Positions 1-10,628 of a stretch of DNA of 23,507 nucleotides are shown here, piece after piece. The translations under genes were made by a program, and so were the position numbers. The stretch is taken from contig JNEM01014538.1 of NCBI GenBank assembly GCA_000697335.1, positions 1-23,507 of the forward strand, read 5' to 3'. The stretch's first letter is position 1, and the number at the start of each line of letters is the position of its first letter. This DNA comes from Conidiobolus incongruus B7586 (lineage: Eukaryota > Entomophthoromycota > Entomophthoromycetes > Entomophthorales > Conidiobolaceae). Below the pieces are notes generated by a model, which worked only from the letters and a program-made list of their open reading frames with translations, did not search any database and was not told the DNA's origin.

Positions 1-1011
1 TATTTTTATTAATGGGAATTTTTTGTGATTGAAAATAAATAAATATTTTAATATAAAATATATAAAAATAAATATATAATATAAATTTAATAGTTTTTTT
101 ATTATTAATAACTTTTTGTTATATTTTTAACAAAAATTTAACATTTAAAAAATAGTTTTTTTAATTAAAGATTAAAATTTAAGGTTTTATAAACTAATTA
201 AATTTTCTTGTAGAAATTTTCTTTTTTATAAGCTAGTTTTTTAATTACCTAAAGTAATTATAATTACATAAGTTATAATCTAAAGAATATACTAGATATA
301 GTAATTTTTTCTAGTTATTTTTAATTAGAGAGTTTTTTATAACTTTAGATTTATGAATTTTACAATTATTATGTAAAATAATAGGTTTTTTTAAATTATA
401 TTAAGAATATTAATTAGAAATACTTTTATTTAAAAAAACAATATAAAATTTACTATTAATTAATTTTCTATTAAAAACTAAATAAAAATAGTATATACTA
501 TTATAATCTATTATAATTTATTATAATAATTAATATTTGTTTATTAATAAAATATTTATTTAAAGGGATTTATAAAAAAAGTTAATTTAACTTAATCTAA
601 CATTTTAATTTATGTTTTAATAAAAGATTACAAAAGGTATAGAAAAGAGTTATTAATAATAAAAGAGGCTATTAATTTTATATTATTCATTAATTTTTAT
701 ATATTATTTATTAATTTATTTGTTTAATTTTAATTTTAAAATTGTGCCATTACTTAATTTCTGCACTAATAACAATGTTTGAAATATACTATAAACTATA
801 CTTATTGTAATAAACTGATAGTCTATTTTGTTGAAATAGTTGAAAAAGCATTAATTATATTATATTTTATTATGTTTATCAAATATAAGTTCTAATTATA
901 CACTCTCAGATAATCCCAACCTTATAAAGTTATATAAAGATAATTGAATTTATTTCACTTTATTATAATATTATTATACAATATACAATTAAATACTGGT
1001 GTTTAAGCTTA
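1..1011. other. Gene-less, extremely AT-rich flank
   Basis: No supportable gene is visible on either strand. The first 660 bases contain about 70 G or C by hand count (about 11%), against about 23% in a sample line of spacer near 3 kb, so this block is distinct even within an AT-rich genome. From about 720 onward the composition returns toward the local norm, and the 3' end of the ABC-transporter pseudogene begins at 1012. No tandem unit, terminal repeat or tRNA was seen. Confidence 0.6.
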
Positions 1012-2850
1012 TTACTGAAATTTAATCAATTTGTTTAACTCTACTAAGCTATAAAAATGGCTCTCACATCTACTCCTCAATTCATCGATTGAACTGTCCT
1101 CAAGATTAGCAATATCTCTTATTATATAAACTCTATCAGCATTTTTGAACCTGTCTAAGCAATGATTTATCATAACTATTGCTTTTGCTTCCATTAAAGT
1201 TTTTGTGGTGGTTTTTACACTAGCTTGACTTTCTTTATCTAGAATAGAAGTTGCTTCATCGAAAAATAAAATAATAGGATCTTGAAGAATGGCTCTAACA
1301 ATTGCAATACAATGTTTCTCTCCTCAGATAAAGTATTATCTTGTTCACTGATAAGTGTGCTACATTCATCAGGAAGTTATTCAGTAAAATATTATCCATG
1401 TGTTAATTTAGCTGCCCGAGTCACCTTATCCATGAAACCCTACTCATTTCGTTTACTAATGGTAACAGAATATGTTATATTTCCTTTAATCGTTAGTGCA
1501 AATAGCACAGGCACTTGAGATACGATCGTAATTTGTCGATGGAAATAGGTTTGATCAAGAATGTGAAGATCATATGAATTATACTTTGTACTTCCATAAT
1601 CAGAGTCAGATAAACTGAGGATTGAGCTGATGATAGAACTTTTATATCCACCTGGCTTACTAACTAGAGCGACAACTTGGTTGAATTTCATGTTGATTTC
1701 CTTCAGGACAGTGCGATTAGGTTGCAATGGATACTGGTATGTAATATTACTCAATTATTTTGGCTTGTCAAGACTGCATGATTCAATTATAAATATTGAT
1801 CTTAAGGGTTATCTAAAAATATCTGTTTCCATGAATTCTATCAAATCGTAGTGGTTTCTTTTCTTTGGATTATAAGTATCTTAAATCATATCGTAAACAC
1901 TTTTGGTAACATATAAACAATGTATGAAATCCAAAAAAATCATTATTCAATACATCCAACGATGAAAATAAATAGGAGGAGTAGATTAAAAATGAAGTTA
2001 AAGTACCAAGATCTTTAATTTCATCCTCGAAAATCAAACTGATAGAGAAATAAGATACCAAAATTAATGACAGTGAGAGTGTAATTTAAAAAACTCAATA
2101 TCAAAGCAATTCTGATGGATTTGGCTTCGTGCTCAAATGATTCAGCTAAAGCTTTACGATAGTAGTACACCTGGTTTGCTCCTTGATTCATAGTTTTGAT
2201 TGTTTTTATACTACTCAAGTATTCTAAAATATTGTTACATTTGGCTCGGTCTTCATCCTGTTTCCTCCATAATTCCTCTCCATATCAGTTGTAGATAGAG
2301 TTTATAGAGGCTATGATAGGAATGATACAAAATAATAATATAGTCAATGTATAAAATAACTCAAATTATCAAGTTACAACGTTATGAATCAAAAAAGAAA
2401 GTATGTCCTTTAATTGGTCAAATGCAGCAAGTTGAATGGTTTTTCAACATTTTTATTAATTCGAGAGATAAATTCATATGTACTACTATCGAAATAAGTG
2501 ACAATTTGATTGACAAGATGAGTAACAAGAACATAATTTAGTTTTTGTGATTTAAGATCATCTGTTAAATATATAAGATAATATTGTACAAAGAAGAAAA
2601 GTCTTTAGCCTTAATCAGGTAAAACCCAAAACTAACTGGAAAACTTTTGAACATAGATGATCTATATGGATAGAACGATCTCGAAGATATTCTTTGAAAA
2701 ACATTATATTTAAATTTAGGTTTAAATTCATCACTTAGAACTTAAGTGATTATACTCTGCTCCTTTGGTTTTAATAGATGGATCAACCATTGGTTTTTTA
2801 CATGCGATGAATCTTCAATATCTTGTAATGAAATTTGTTCATATATATAT
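1012..2850 (-). pseudogene. Decayed ABC half-transporter, paralogue of the 5083-7032 gene
   Basis: This is a broken copy of the same half-size ABC exporter encoded intact at 5083-7032, in the same orientation. Matching pieces run in order from an N-terminal stretch near 2740-2850 (WLIHLLKP, like WLLNDILKP), through membrane-domain pieces (IKTIKTMNQ, QVYYYR, LTSFLIYSSYLF), to the nucleotide-binding domain. Several stretches at 1195-1345 are very close to the intact gene at the DNA level. The copy is disabled in several ways. Walker A GKSGGGKS has become SKPGGYKS. Two residues before Walker A are missing. A one-base deletion near 1324-1326 falls inside the LSGGE signature and shifts the frame. 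Further shifts and stops lie in the membrane half. Walker B (ILFFDEAT) and the switch histidine (NHCL) are still readable. The length is close to the intact gene, so this is decay after duplication and not a fragment. The outer end near 2850 is approximate. Confidence 0.86.
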
Positions 2851-2858
2851 ATATATAT
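2841..2858. repeat. (AT)9 microsatellite
   Basis: Nine uninterrupted AT dinucleotides lie just beyond the 5' end of the ABC pseudogene. It is an ordinary simple repeat for this composition. Confidence 0.9.
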
Positions 2859-5082
2859 CAACTATTATAAAAATGATTCTCAAATTAATAGAATATGTAA
2901 TGATTTCAAAAGTAAGATGTGAAATATATAATGGAAGTGATCAAAAATTTTAAACATTTATTTGAATAATATTTTAAAAATATTAGAACATATGTTATAC
3001 TTCTCAAGCAAATATAAATGGGAATTATCATGTATTCATATAAAGGTTATAAAACTATCTTAACTTCAATATTGATTTCTTGTAAATCACTCAATATATG
3101 TAAAAATATCAATATAAAAGCATAACTAAGTTATTATGTAGATTGTAAAATGATTGAATAGACCTTGTTCTTGAATCCAAATTAAATATTGATGCTGATA
3201 CATTTTATATAATCAGTTAGATTGACAACGAGTCACATTTCTTTTATATTAGAGCTTTATTTAATCTGATTTTTGTTAAACTATAATTTTGCTTTGTAGG
3301 ATTCTATACCAAAATATAAAAAAGTTAGCTTTATATTATGTTTGTAATTTTCATTAATAAGATCATCCGAATTACTATCAAATAGTACAACTTCATAATA
3401 GTTATATTTTAGTATTTTAACTTATTTTCTACAAGGAATCTTTACATCATTTTACTTATTACTTTTATTTAGTATTAATAATTGACTTTTTTATTCAACT
3501 GTATTTATTATATAATTTAATTTTCATTTTCCTTAATTGAAATTTACCAATAATTATAGAACTTATAGACAGCAATGGATATAGTGAAAATTTACAACTA
3601 AAAATATTTTCTATTGAGAGTTTGTCAGCTTTTTTATTTCAGTAGCATAACATAGTAATATTAAATAATGTCCAGTTTAATTTCCAATATTGAAAATTGT
3701 ATAGTGAAATTATATAATTATGAAAAATTTATAACTATTCTATTCATAGAGCAAGTCAAATACAAATATTTTTGACAGGTTATTTGATTGATTTTTTTCA
3801 ATCTTGAAAAATTAGTCCGAAATGACCGCAATATCGTATAGCAACCTAATTGTAATAATTTCCGCAGTGATTTCATTACACAATCTTAAGGCTCCCATTA
3901 TATCCCATTTAATTATAATTTCCCTGTCTATTAAGTATTATAATTACATATTATTAATATACTGTTATTAATTATATTGAGATTAACAAGTTATTGAGGC
4001 AATTTCCGATATAAATATAATTACTATCTCTCGGATGTTACATAAAGTAATTTCATACAATTAATTTACATTATTAGGATTTGTCATTCTTTCAAAATTT
4101 ACACTTAAATAAATACAAAACTATTAACTATATTTAACTTGGTATTTTATATATATTCAATCAAAATACTATTTTAATAATGAATATTATTATGTGAAAA
4201 TTTAGATTTAACAATTGAGTCAAAATGATTATTTATCAATAATAAAATACTCTTATAATTATGTACTTTGATACATATTTTATATATTTAATAATCAAAA
4301 ATTATAATTATATCAAACTCTGCTAAATTTTGAGATTGTTATTTGTCACTTCAATTAAAGAGTAAAAAAATACTTAGTATTATGATAGGGTATAGAAGCC
4401 ATAAAAATACTTGATATTTATATAAATAAATTAGATAAATCCAAATATTGCTAATGAATAGTTCTATTATATTAATTGTTAAAAAGTTATCCCTAAAATA
4501 TTCAACGCTATTATCATTTTTTATTTATTTTATAATTAATATATATCGGATGCTATGATGAAATATAATTGAGTCATTGATGAATTGAGATGTAAAATTG
4601 TGATCTAAAAATATACTCAAATAAGTTTCATTGTATCAGCACTGAATATACTAAAAATAACTATGAATTTGTCTTCATATAATGGGATATGAATAAATCA
4701 TAATGTAATACCACTTTGAATAGTTTAAATGATTAAATTTGCAATATGTAAAACCTAATCTATTAAAATTAGCATAAGAATTAAAGTTACAATAAAATTG
4801 CTAATACAAAAACGAGGTTTCCTATAATATATTATAGTGATGAAAATATTATTCAAGATGAATATAATATTGATATTTTTTTATTCAATACAAATTTGAA
4901 TTTATTTTATTTGGAAAGTATGCTAATTGGAATTTATTAAAGAATATTAATTTACATCAAAAGAATATAGTTTGTGAAAAAATATCAATTTTAATATATT
5001 AATGCAAATTAAATACCTTAAGTTTTGAATATTTCAAATAAAGATCAAATTTATTTAATAACTTGACATTCTTTTTGATAGG
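2859..5082. other. Gene-less spacer between the two ABC copies
   Basis: This is AT-rich DNA with no open reading frame of useful length on either strand. I found no further recognisable piece of the ABC gene, no tRNA fold and no terminal repeats. Its outer end holds the 3' flank of the intact transporter gene, whose stop codon is at 5083-5085 on the minus strand. Confidence 0.6.
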
Positions 5083-7032
5083 TTATGAAGTATGATCCAA
5101 CTCGTTCGATTTTAACAAGTTATAATAATGACCTCCTTCTTTTTTGCTTAATTCATCAATTGGACCCTCCTCAAGAAGGGTACCATCTCCAATTACGCAA
5201 ACTCTATCAGCCCCTTTGAGACTATCTAAACGATGACTGATCATAATTACTGTTTTTCCTTCCATTAAAGTTTCGATGGCCGCATTTACACTAGCTTGAC
5301 TTTCATTATCCAGAGCAGAAGTTGCTTCATCAAGTAGTAAAATAGTAGGATCTTGAAGAATAGCTCTAGCGATTGCAATACGTTGTTTCTCTCCTCCAGA
5401 TAAAGTATTGCCTCGTTCGCCTACAGGTGTATCATATTTTTCAGGGAGTTTCTCAATGAATTCATGTGCATGTGCTAATTTAGCTGCTTGGATCACTCTA
5501 TCCATGAAACCAAGCTCGTTTTGTTGTTCAATAGGTATTGAATATGCAATATTTTCTTTAATGGTCATTGCGAACAGTACAGGTTCTTGAGACACGATAG
5601 CGATCTGTTTACGGAAATAGGACGGATCAAGAGTGCGAAGATTATGAGAATCAAACTTTACACTGCCATAAGCAGGATTGTATAAACCTAAAACAAGATT
5701 GATAATAGAGCTTTTACCTCCTCCAGATTTACCAACTAAAGCGACAACTTCACCTGGATTGAACTTTAAGCTGAATTTTTTCAAAATCAAACGATCAGGG
5801 CGAGATGGATAATGGAATGTAACGTTATCCAATTCTATTTCACCCTTAAGATCTAACTGTTTCAAATCCTCGTATTGATCATTGTCATCGTTTTGTAATG
5901 GATCAGTTTCTTGTTCTAGTGCTTTCAAGGTGTGTTTTTTGAGTTTCTTTGAATTGGAAGTCTCTGAAATCATATCATAAACTCTTTCAGCAACGCTCAA
6001 GCCTTGAGCCACTTCCATAAAATTACCACTTAAGCTACTTATGGATGTAAACAAATAGCCAGTATAAACTAAAAATGAAGTTAAGGTGCTGGGATCCTTA
6101 ATGTCTCCCGAGAGTACTAAATAAGCTCCAAAATAAAGTAATCCGCCTAAACTGGCGCCAGTAAGAATTATCATTGATGAGTGGGATAAACCATTAGCTC
6201 TTATGAGTTTGGATGTCAGATAGTAAGTCTGATCCAGAGTTTGGCGATAATAATAAACTTGCTTGGGCTCTTGACTCATGCTCTTGACAGTTTTGATATT
6301 ACTCACTGATTCTAACGCGATGGTATTACTTCTACCACCAGCTTTAACACACTCTTGCCATAGCCACCAAGAATATCTACCGTATATGGAGCTTATAATA
6401 GCAAATATTGGTATCACACAAAGCATACCCAAAGTCAATTTATAAGATAGAGCAAATAGCCAGATTGCAGCACCAATACATTCAATAATGGAACGGAAAG
6501 TGGCCTCCAATTTTGCGCAAGTAGAATCTTGAATCACAGAAACATCGGATGATATACGAGAAATAAGATCACCAGTAGTATTGAGATCGAAATATGGTAC
6601 ACTCTGCTCCAAAAGATTTGTAAACAGAATATCTCGCAGTCTACGGGACATACGCTCACCTGCCAAACATGAATAATAATATCTGATAAAGTGGAATACA
6701 CCTACAATTAAGCCTAAGCCAAATATACCTAAGCTTAGCCAGAAAAACTTGTTTAATTGGTCTAAGTCATTGGAATGACCTCGAAGTGCCTCCTCCAAAG
6801 TGGATATGAATTTCACACCGTAGGAAGGAACTATTACCGTAGTTATCGAAGAGATTAGAGAGGCAACAAGGCCAAATATAATATATTTCAATTCTGGTTT
6901 CAATATATCGTTTAGTAGCCAATAGGCTACTGTTCGTTTTTTGCCAGTAATGAAAAAGTTTGAAAGTTGATCTTTGATATAGTTTGAATCTTGATGATCT
7001 ATTAATGAAGTAGATTCGTTTATATCACTCAT
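5083..7032 (-). CDS. ABC half-transporter, ABCB10/Mdl1-like exporter
   Basis: This encodes a 649-aa half-size ABC exporter, a type expected to work as a dimer that moves substrate out of the cytosol or matrix using ATP. About six membrane segments lie between residues 50 and 345 (for example 50-70, 98-120, 183-215, 285-308 and 317-338). A short acidic linker (375-400) follows, then one nucleotide-binding domain. That domain has A-loop Y408, Walker A GKSGGGKS (434-441), Q-loop Q482, signature LSGGE (544-548), Walker B ILLLDE (564-569) and switch H600, so every catalytic motif is intact. The best match by eye is the ABCB10/ABCB8/Mdl1 group; I cannot tell these apart. The start is the ATG at 7030-7032. 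Only a TTG lies further upstream in frame before a stop. The N-terminus is acidic and does not resemble a mitochondrial presequence, but it holds an acidic dileucine-like motif (ESTSLI, residues 6-11), so an endomembrane or vacuolar site is possible. The gene has no introns, unlike the genes at 15-23 kb. A dead paralogue lies 2.2 kb downstream. The substrate is unknown. Confidence 0.93.
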   Translation of the reverse strand: MSDINESTSLIDHQDSNYIKDQLSNFFITGKKRTVAYWLLNDILKPELKYIIFGLVASLISSITTVIVPSYGVKFISTLEEALRGHSNDLDQLNKFFWLSLGIFGLGLIVGVFHFIRYYYSCLAGERMSRRLRDILFTNLLEQSVPYFDLNTTGDLISRISSDVSVIQDSTCAKLEATFRSIIECIGAAIWLFALSYKLTLGMLCVIPIFAIISSIYGRYSWWLWQECVKAGGRSNTIALESVSNIKTVKSMSQEPKQVYYYRQTLDQTYYLTSKLIRANGLSHSSMIILTGASLGGLLYFGAYLVLSGDIKDPSTLTSFLVYTGYLFTSISSLSGNFMEVAQGLSVAERVYDMISETSNSKKLKKHTLKALEQETDPLQNDDNDQYEDLKQLDLKGEIELDNVTFHYPSRPDRLILKKFSLKFNPGEVVALVGKSGGGKSSIINLVLGLYNPAYGSVKFDSHNLRTLDPSYFRKQIAIVSQEPVLFAMTIKENIAYSIPIEQQNELGFMDRVIQAAKLAHAHEFIEKLPEKYDTPVGERGNTLSGGEKQRIAIARAILQDPTILLLDEATSALDNESQASVNAAIETLMEGKTVIMISHRLDSLKGADRVCVIGDGTLLEEGPIDELSKKEGGHYYNLLKSNELDHTS

Positions 7033-9220
7033 GATCAAGATTTATTTTCTTATTATGCGATAAATAATGATAAATATCGTGAATATATATTAACAATTAT
7101 ATGATTTTTAAATCATTTAAATAATTTGGGACTGTTTCAAATTACTCTAGAATTCACGTTATCATTTGATAACTATAAAGCTCAGTTTTATGATTATATT
7201 TTTATCAAATTACATCAAATACGTAGTTGTTATTGTATTTAGTATATTTGATAAAAAAAACTATTATAACTGGAAGAAAGTAATATAAATTTTATAAATT
7301 ATAATTGATTTTTTAGATTTATGATCTAGAATTAAGAAAAAGCTCCTATTGTTGATCATTGTTATAATAATCAAATCAAACAAATTGTTAATAATTATTT
7401 TGGATTACAAAGTTGAGATCTACATTGTATATTTCTTGTCATTTTAAATATTCAAAAAATATCAAGGATTAAATATTTCCTGAATTTTTGATTATTTGTG
7501 TGATTAAAAAACAAGCCTATTTTGATCTAAATAGTAATTTTTAATTCTTGATTAAAATTATATTTTTTGAATATTATAACTAGAAACTAACTTCTATCAA
7601 GATCCTTTTGTGTAAAAAACTAAATTTTCAAATAATCTGTTGTGGAGAATTATGATGAAATTAGATCTTTATTTGAGCACTTTTTATGAATTTAAAATCA
7701 AAATTTATATAAGAAGATTCAGGAATTTGTCTTATATTAAATTTACAAAGGAATGGAAATGAACATTTATAATCTCCACCTTTGCCATTTTCAAAATTAT
7801 AAATGATCAAATGTATTGAAAAATGAGGAATTAATGAGCATCGCCGTTAATTAAATTATAAATAAATAATTATTCTTTTATATATACATTTTAAAAAAAT
7901 TCGGATCTATACTTATAGCCTAATCAAGGATGTTTTCCAACTTTAAATATTAACTCTGAAAATTTTATTACAATTTTTCTGAAGTTTTATTTTGAATTAA
8001 TACCTTGAACAGTTGTTTTGTATTTTATTATCAAATATGTGGTCCATATTAATAAAATGGGATTATTTGGTAGGGATTATATTAAATATGTTGCAACTAT
8101 CACACCATTTTTTTTACCTATTTAATCGAATAGAGGTAAATTAATAGAATTTTAATGATAAATATTTAACATTTTTATCCAATATGATATAATTCAAGGT
8201 CAAATAAATTGATGTTATGCTGATATTGGTGTATATACCTTTAGAGATGGTGAGTGTCTTTGTAATATGATGTAATCAAACCCTTTAACAAATCGAATTA
8301 TTTGATATCCAATTTTGTTTTACCTTATATAGAAGGTTTGATGATTTCATTTAACCTTTTTCTCAATCATTGATTTCCATTTAAGAGCTAAGAAACAGTG
8401 AGTGAATCTGATTGGATGAAACTAAATTAGAAAAATGAATTAAAATGAGTTTTGTATGGAATAAATTGAATATAATTGTAGAATTTGATGAAAGATAGTA
8501 TCAACCAAATTAAAACTTAATAAAAACGAAGGCAGGGTGGTTAGACCAGAGAACAAATCAACTCATTCTATTGTATGATCTATTTGTTTCTTTGTTTCTG
8601 ATAGTATATAATCAAAATTATAGTCGTTTATTGTTTTGTTGGTTGAGTTTCAAATTGTAAGGAATGGTGAATTTAGCCAATAAGTAAGTGATATGCAGAT
8701 CAGATGATTTCAGTAAACAACCCATGTCATATCCCATCTTCTCCCAAACTAGCACCATAAACACCAAATAACCTAAACCTTAATCAGTATAGCGAATATT
8801 AGTAATAAATTAAGATTATCAAATCATACCGATAGGAATAAATGGAGTTAAAGTAATAGATAAATTTTGTTACTTTATTAAGGAATTTTATTTTAGTAAA
8901 GCTTAGGTAATTTAGTATGAAGCTAAGCGTAATATTCAATAAATAGTCAATATTGAATTTAGTACAAAAGCTCTTCCAGAAATTAGCAAGTAATTTACGA
9001 TTCAGGGGTTAGAGTAAACGGTTAAGTAAAATCAAGAGGGGGTTAATATGTTACAATAGGCCTCTCTCATTGAGAGTTTTTTTGTGTTTGTTCTAACAAG
9101 TGTTACACATTTTGTTTGGATTTGGATGAAAGAGAATTAGCCAGTAATCTCGCACATATTATTCTATGATATTTTGATACATATATTTTTGCTAGTGACA
9201 TTGTCAAGTACAAGATTGAG
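7033..9220. other. Gene-less spacer upstream of the ABC gene
   Basis: This stretch should hold the promoter of the ABC transporter at its left end and the 3' flank of the 226-aa gene at its right end. I saw no conserved coding sequence. A short ATG-initiated ORF of 46 codons (8618-8758, minus strand) lies in slightly GC-richer DNA but matches nothing I know. A small hairpin followed by seven T residues lies at 9064-9083. GC rises from about 8.5 kb toward the 226-aa gene. Confidence 0.5.
9064..9083 (+). other. Short hairpin followed by a T-run
   Basis: CTCTC, a three-base loop and GAGAG are followed directly by seven T residues on the plus strand. The shape resembles a Pol III-type or intrinsic terminator. 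No Pol III A/B-box pair or RNA gene was recognised upstream on that strand. On the minus strand it lies about 140 bases past the stop of the 226-aa gene, so it could equally be part of that gene's 3' region. Confidence 0.3.
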
Positions 9221-9901
9221 TTACACAAGTTCTTGAATCCTAAGTTCCAAGTCCAAATTCAATAGCTGCTTACATCTGGAGGCGTAATGCTGGAAATGGT
9301 CAAGGACAGAGCTCTTCTGTCTCTCTTGAGCAGCATATGTCGTTAGAGAATATCCGTTTTTGCGGTCAAAGTATCCAACAAACAACATGGTACTTAATTC
9401 AGATGGGGAGTTGGGGAGGGACCCTGGGTAGTCAAGGAAGAGAGCTAGGTGCGGCTCATCCAATTTGAGGAAGTCTGGATTGAGGAGAGATTGATTTAAG
9501 ATGGGAAAGAGGTCATGAGATTTGTTAATAATAAACCAGGAATTCTCAAGACTTATCTCTGGAGACTCGAGGGGACGATCTACTTTATATAAGGTGATAT
9601 CAATATTGCGACCATTACTGTCAACAACACCACAGTTGGGAGCTTCCAGAAGCTTTGTCCAGGGCATGCAGACTTGTTCGATGTAGCTGTCCAGCAGGCC
9701 ATCTTCACGAGGAATGTGTTCTATAAGTACACAAGCCTTGATGCCAAGCAATAAAAATCCAATTTCACCATACAAGTGAAGTTCACCCACAGGCACACGG
9801 CCGTTATCAGTGATGGTTTTCAAGTGGTTAGTTGAAAGGTTCTCGAACCAAGTTGTCTCAAGCTGGCGGTATTGTTCGAAAGGAGAAACAGCAGGCTTCA
9901 T
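9221..9901 (-). CDS. Unrecognised intronless 226-aa protein
   Basis: An uninterrupted ORF begins at a true ATG (9899-9901), with an in-frame stop four codons upstream, and ends in TAA. I do not recognise the family. The protein reads as soluble: it has no signal peptide, only one modest hydrophobic stretch (IGFLLLGIKACVLIE, 47-61), and no cysteine pairs that suggest zinc binding. The best candidate for a conserved core is HLALFLDYPGSLP (151-163), followed by MLFVGYFD (172-179) and a charged helical C-terminus. Three sample 60-base lines contain 43, 52 and 38% GC, roughly twice the spacer value, and the codon use looks like that of a real gene. It stands alone, with about 2.2 kb of spacer downstream and more than 5 kb upstream, and it lacks introns. 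This could be a conserved fungal protein of unknown function or an acquired gene. I am confident it is coding and not confident of any role. Confidence 0.72.
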   Translation of the reverse strand: MKPAVSPFEQYRQLETTWFENLSTNHLKTITDNGRVPVGELHLYGEIGFLLLGIKACVLIEHIPREDGLLDSYIEQVCMPWTKLLEAPNCGVVDSNGRNIDITLYKVDRPLESPEISLENSWFIINKSHDLFPILNQSLLNPDFLKLDEPHLALFLDYPGSLPNSPSELSTMLFVGYFDRKNGYSLTTYAAQERQKSSVLDHFQHYASRCKQLLNLDLELRIQELV

Positions 9902-10116
9902 TTTAAATAATTACAAACAAGTGTGAATAAATAATTTAAACTGTAAAACAGAGAGTGCCAAATAAACGAATAATGATAAAGTATCAAATATAAAGGAAAT
10001 TCAAGTGAGAGCTCCTTATATAAGAAATTAGGCTCTGCATTCGGGATAAATGAGTAGCCAATCAGGTTAAACAATTTTTCAGGGATCTGAATTGGAGTTT
10101 GCATCTTGAATTTCAC
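9898..10116 (-). other. Upstream ORF overlapping the 226-aa gene by ATGA
   Basis: A 72-codon ORF (MKFKMQTPIQIPEKLF...) ends in TGA, and that stop overlaps the ATG of the 226-aa gene as ATGA. Its first 35 or so codons are GC-richer (about 40%) and read like coding sequence. The rest (about 38 codons) is AT-rich and gives a hydrophobic, tyrosine- and leucine-rich peptide typical of noncoding DNA here. I looked for an intron that would join the first part to the 226-aa frame and found an acceptor-like TTTTACAG but no GT donor in the right place. It could be an upstream ORF, a decayed first exon, or promoter DNA that happens to stay open. Confidence 0.25.
10014..10023 (-). promoter_or_regulatory. 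Palindromic TATA-box candidate
   Basis: CTTATATAAG is a perfect 10-base palindrome containing the TATATAAG form of the TATA box. It lies about 115 bases upstream of the ATG of the 226-aa gene, which would give a 5' leader of about 80-90 bases if transcription starts about 30 bases downstream. Being palindromic, it does not set the direction by itself. Chance occurrence is possible in AT-rich DNA, but the flanking DNA is locally GC-richer. The position is good to a base or two. Confidence 0.4.
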
Positions 10117-10628
10117 ATCGTCACCATCACTAATTATTCCACACCCCTAATTGAATATTTTATCCCACCCTCCTATTTATTCAGCTTAAGGTACATTTGA
10201 ATATTGAATGCACTACTCATATTTGAAATTCAATATTATACCTAATAATACTTGAATATATCACAATAAGTTTACATACCACCAGTGATGGCTCAACTAA
10301 TGTGATGAGTTTAAATTTAAAGTATTACTAAATCACATCATCATGTTAAATTATATCATTCTGATTGTATAATTGATCTACACTAATCACCATTAGCTAT
10401 TTTTAAAGAGTTTTAAATTACATCATATAAAATAGAAACAGAAGGAAAGGAACACTATATCAACATCCTAAGCTTATTTAGTATGAGCACAACAAAAAGG
10501 ATGAGTCACTTTTACAATATAATACATAGTTGAAATATCATTTACTTTCTCACAGATTGAGTGTGTGAGAGATCAAATTTAATTCCCAATAAGTGTTCAG
10601 ATTTAGTTCATTTCCTAATCAAGTATTT

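Noticed and set aside
5408-5590. Plus-strand open frame opposite the ABC nucleotide-binding domain
   Set aside because: It is antisense to a strongly conserved ATPase domain, and its openness is explained by codon use on the coding strand.
7033-7038. A start for the ABC transporter two codons further upstream
   Set aside because: That codon is TTG. The first in-frame ATG is at 7030-7032, and a stop lies just upstream of the TTG, so the ATG was used.
9902-10116. A first exon spliced onto the 226-aa gene
   Set aside because: An acceptor-like TTTTACAG exists, but no GT donor lies in a position that gives a normal intron and keeps the frame.
10200-10237. Perfect 10-base inverted repeat AATATTGAAT / ATTCAATATT
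   Set aside because: It is almost entirely A and T, and such pairs are common by chance here. A similar weaker pair occurs near 8.93 kb.
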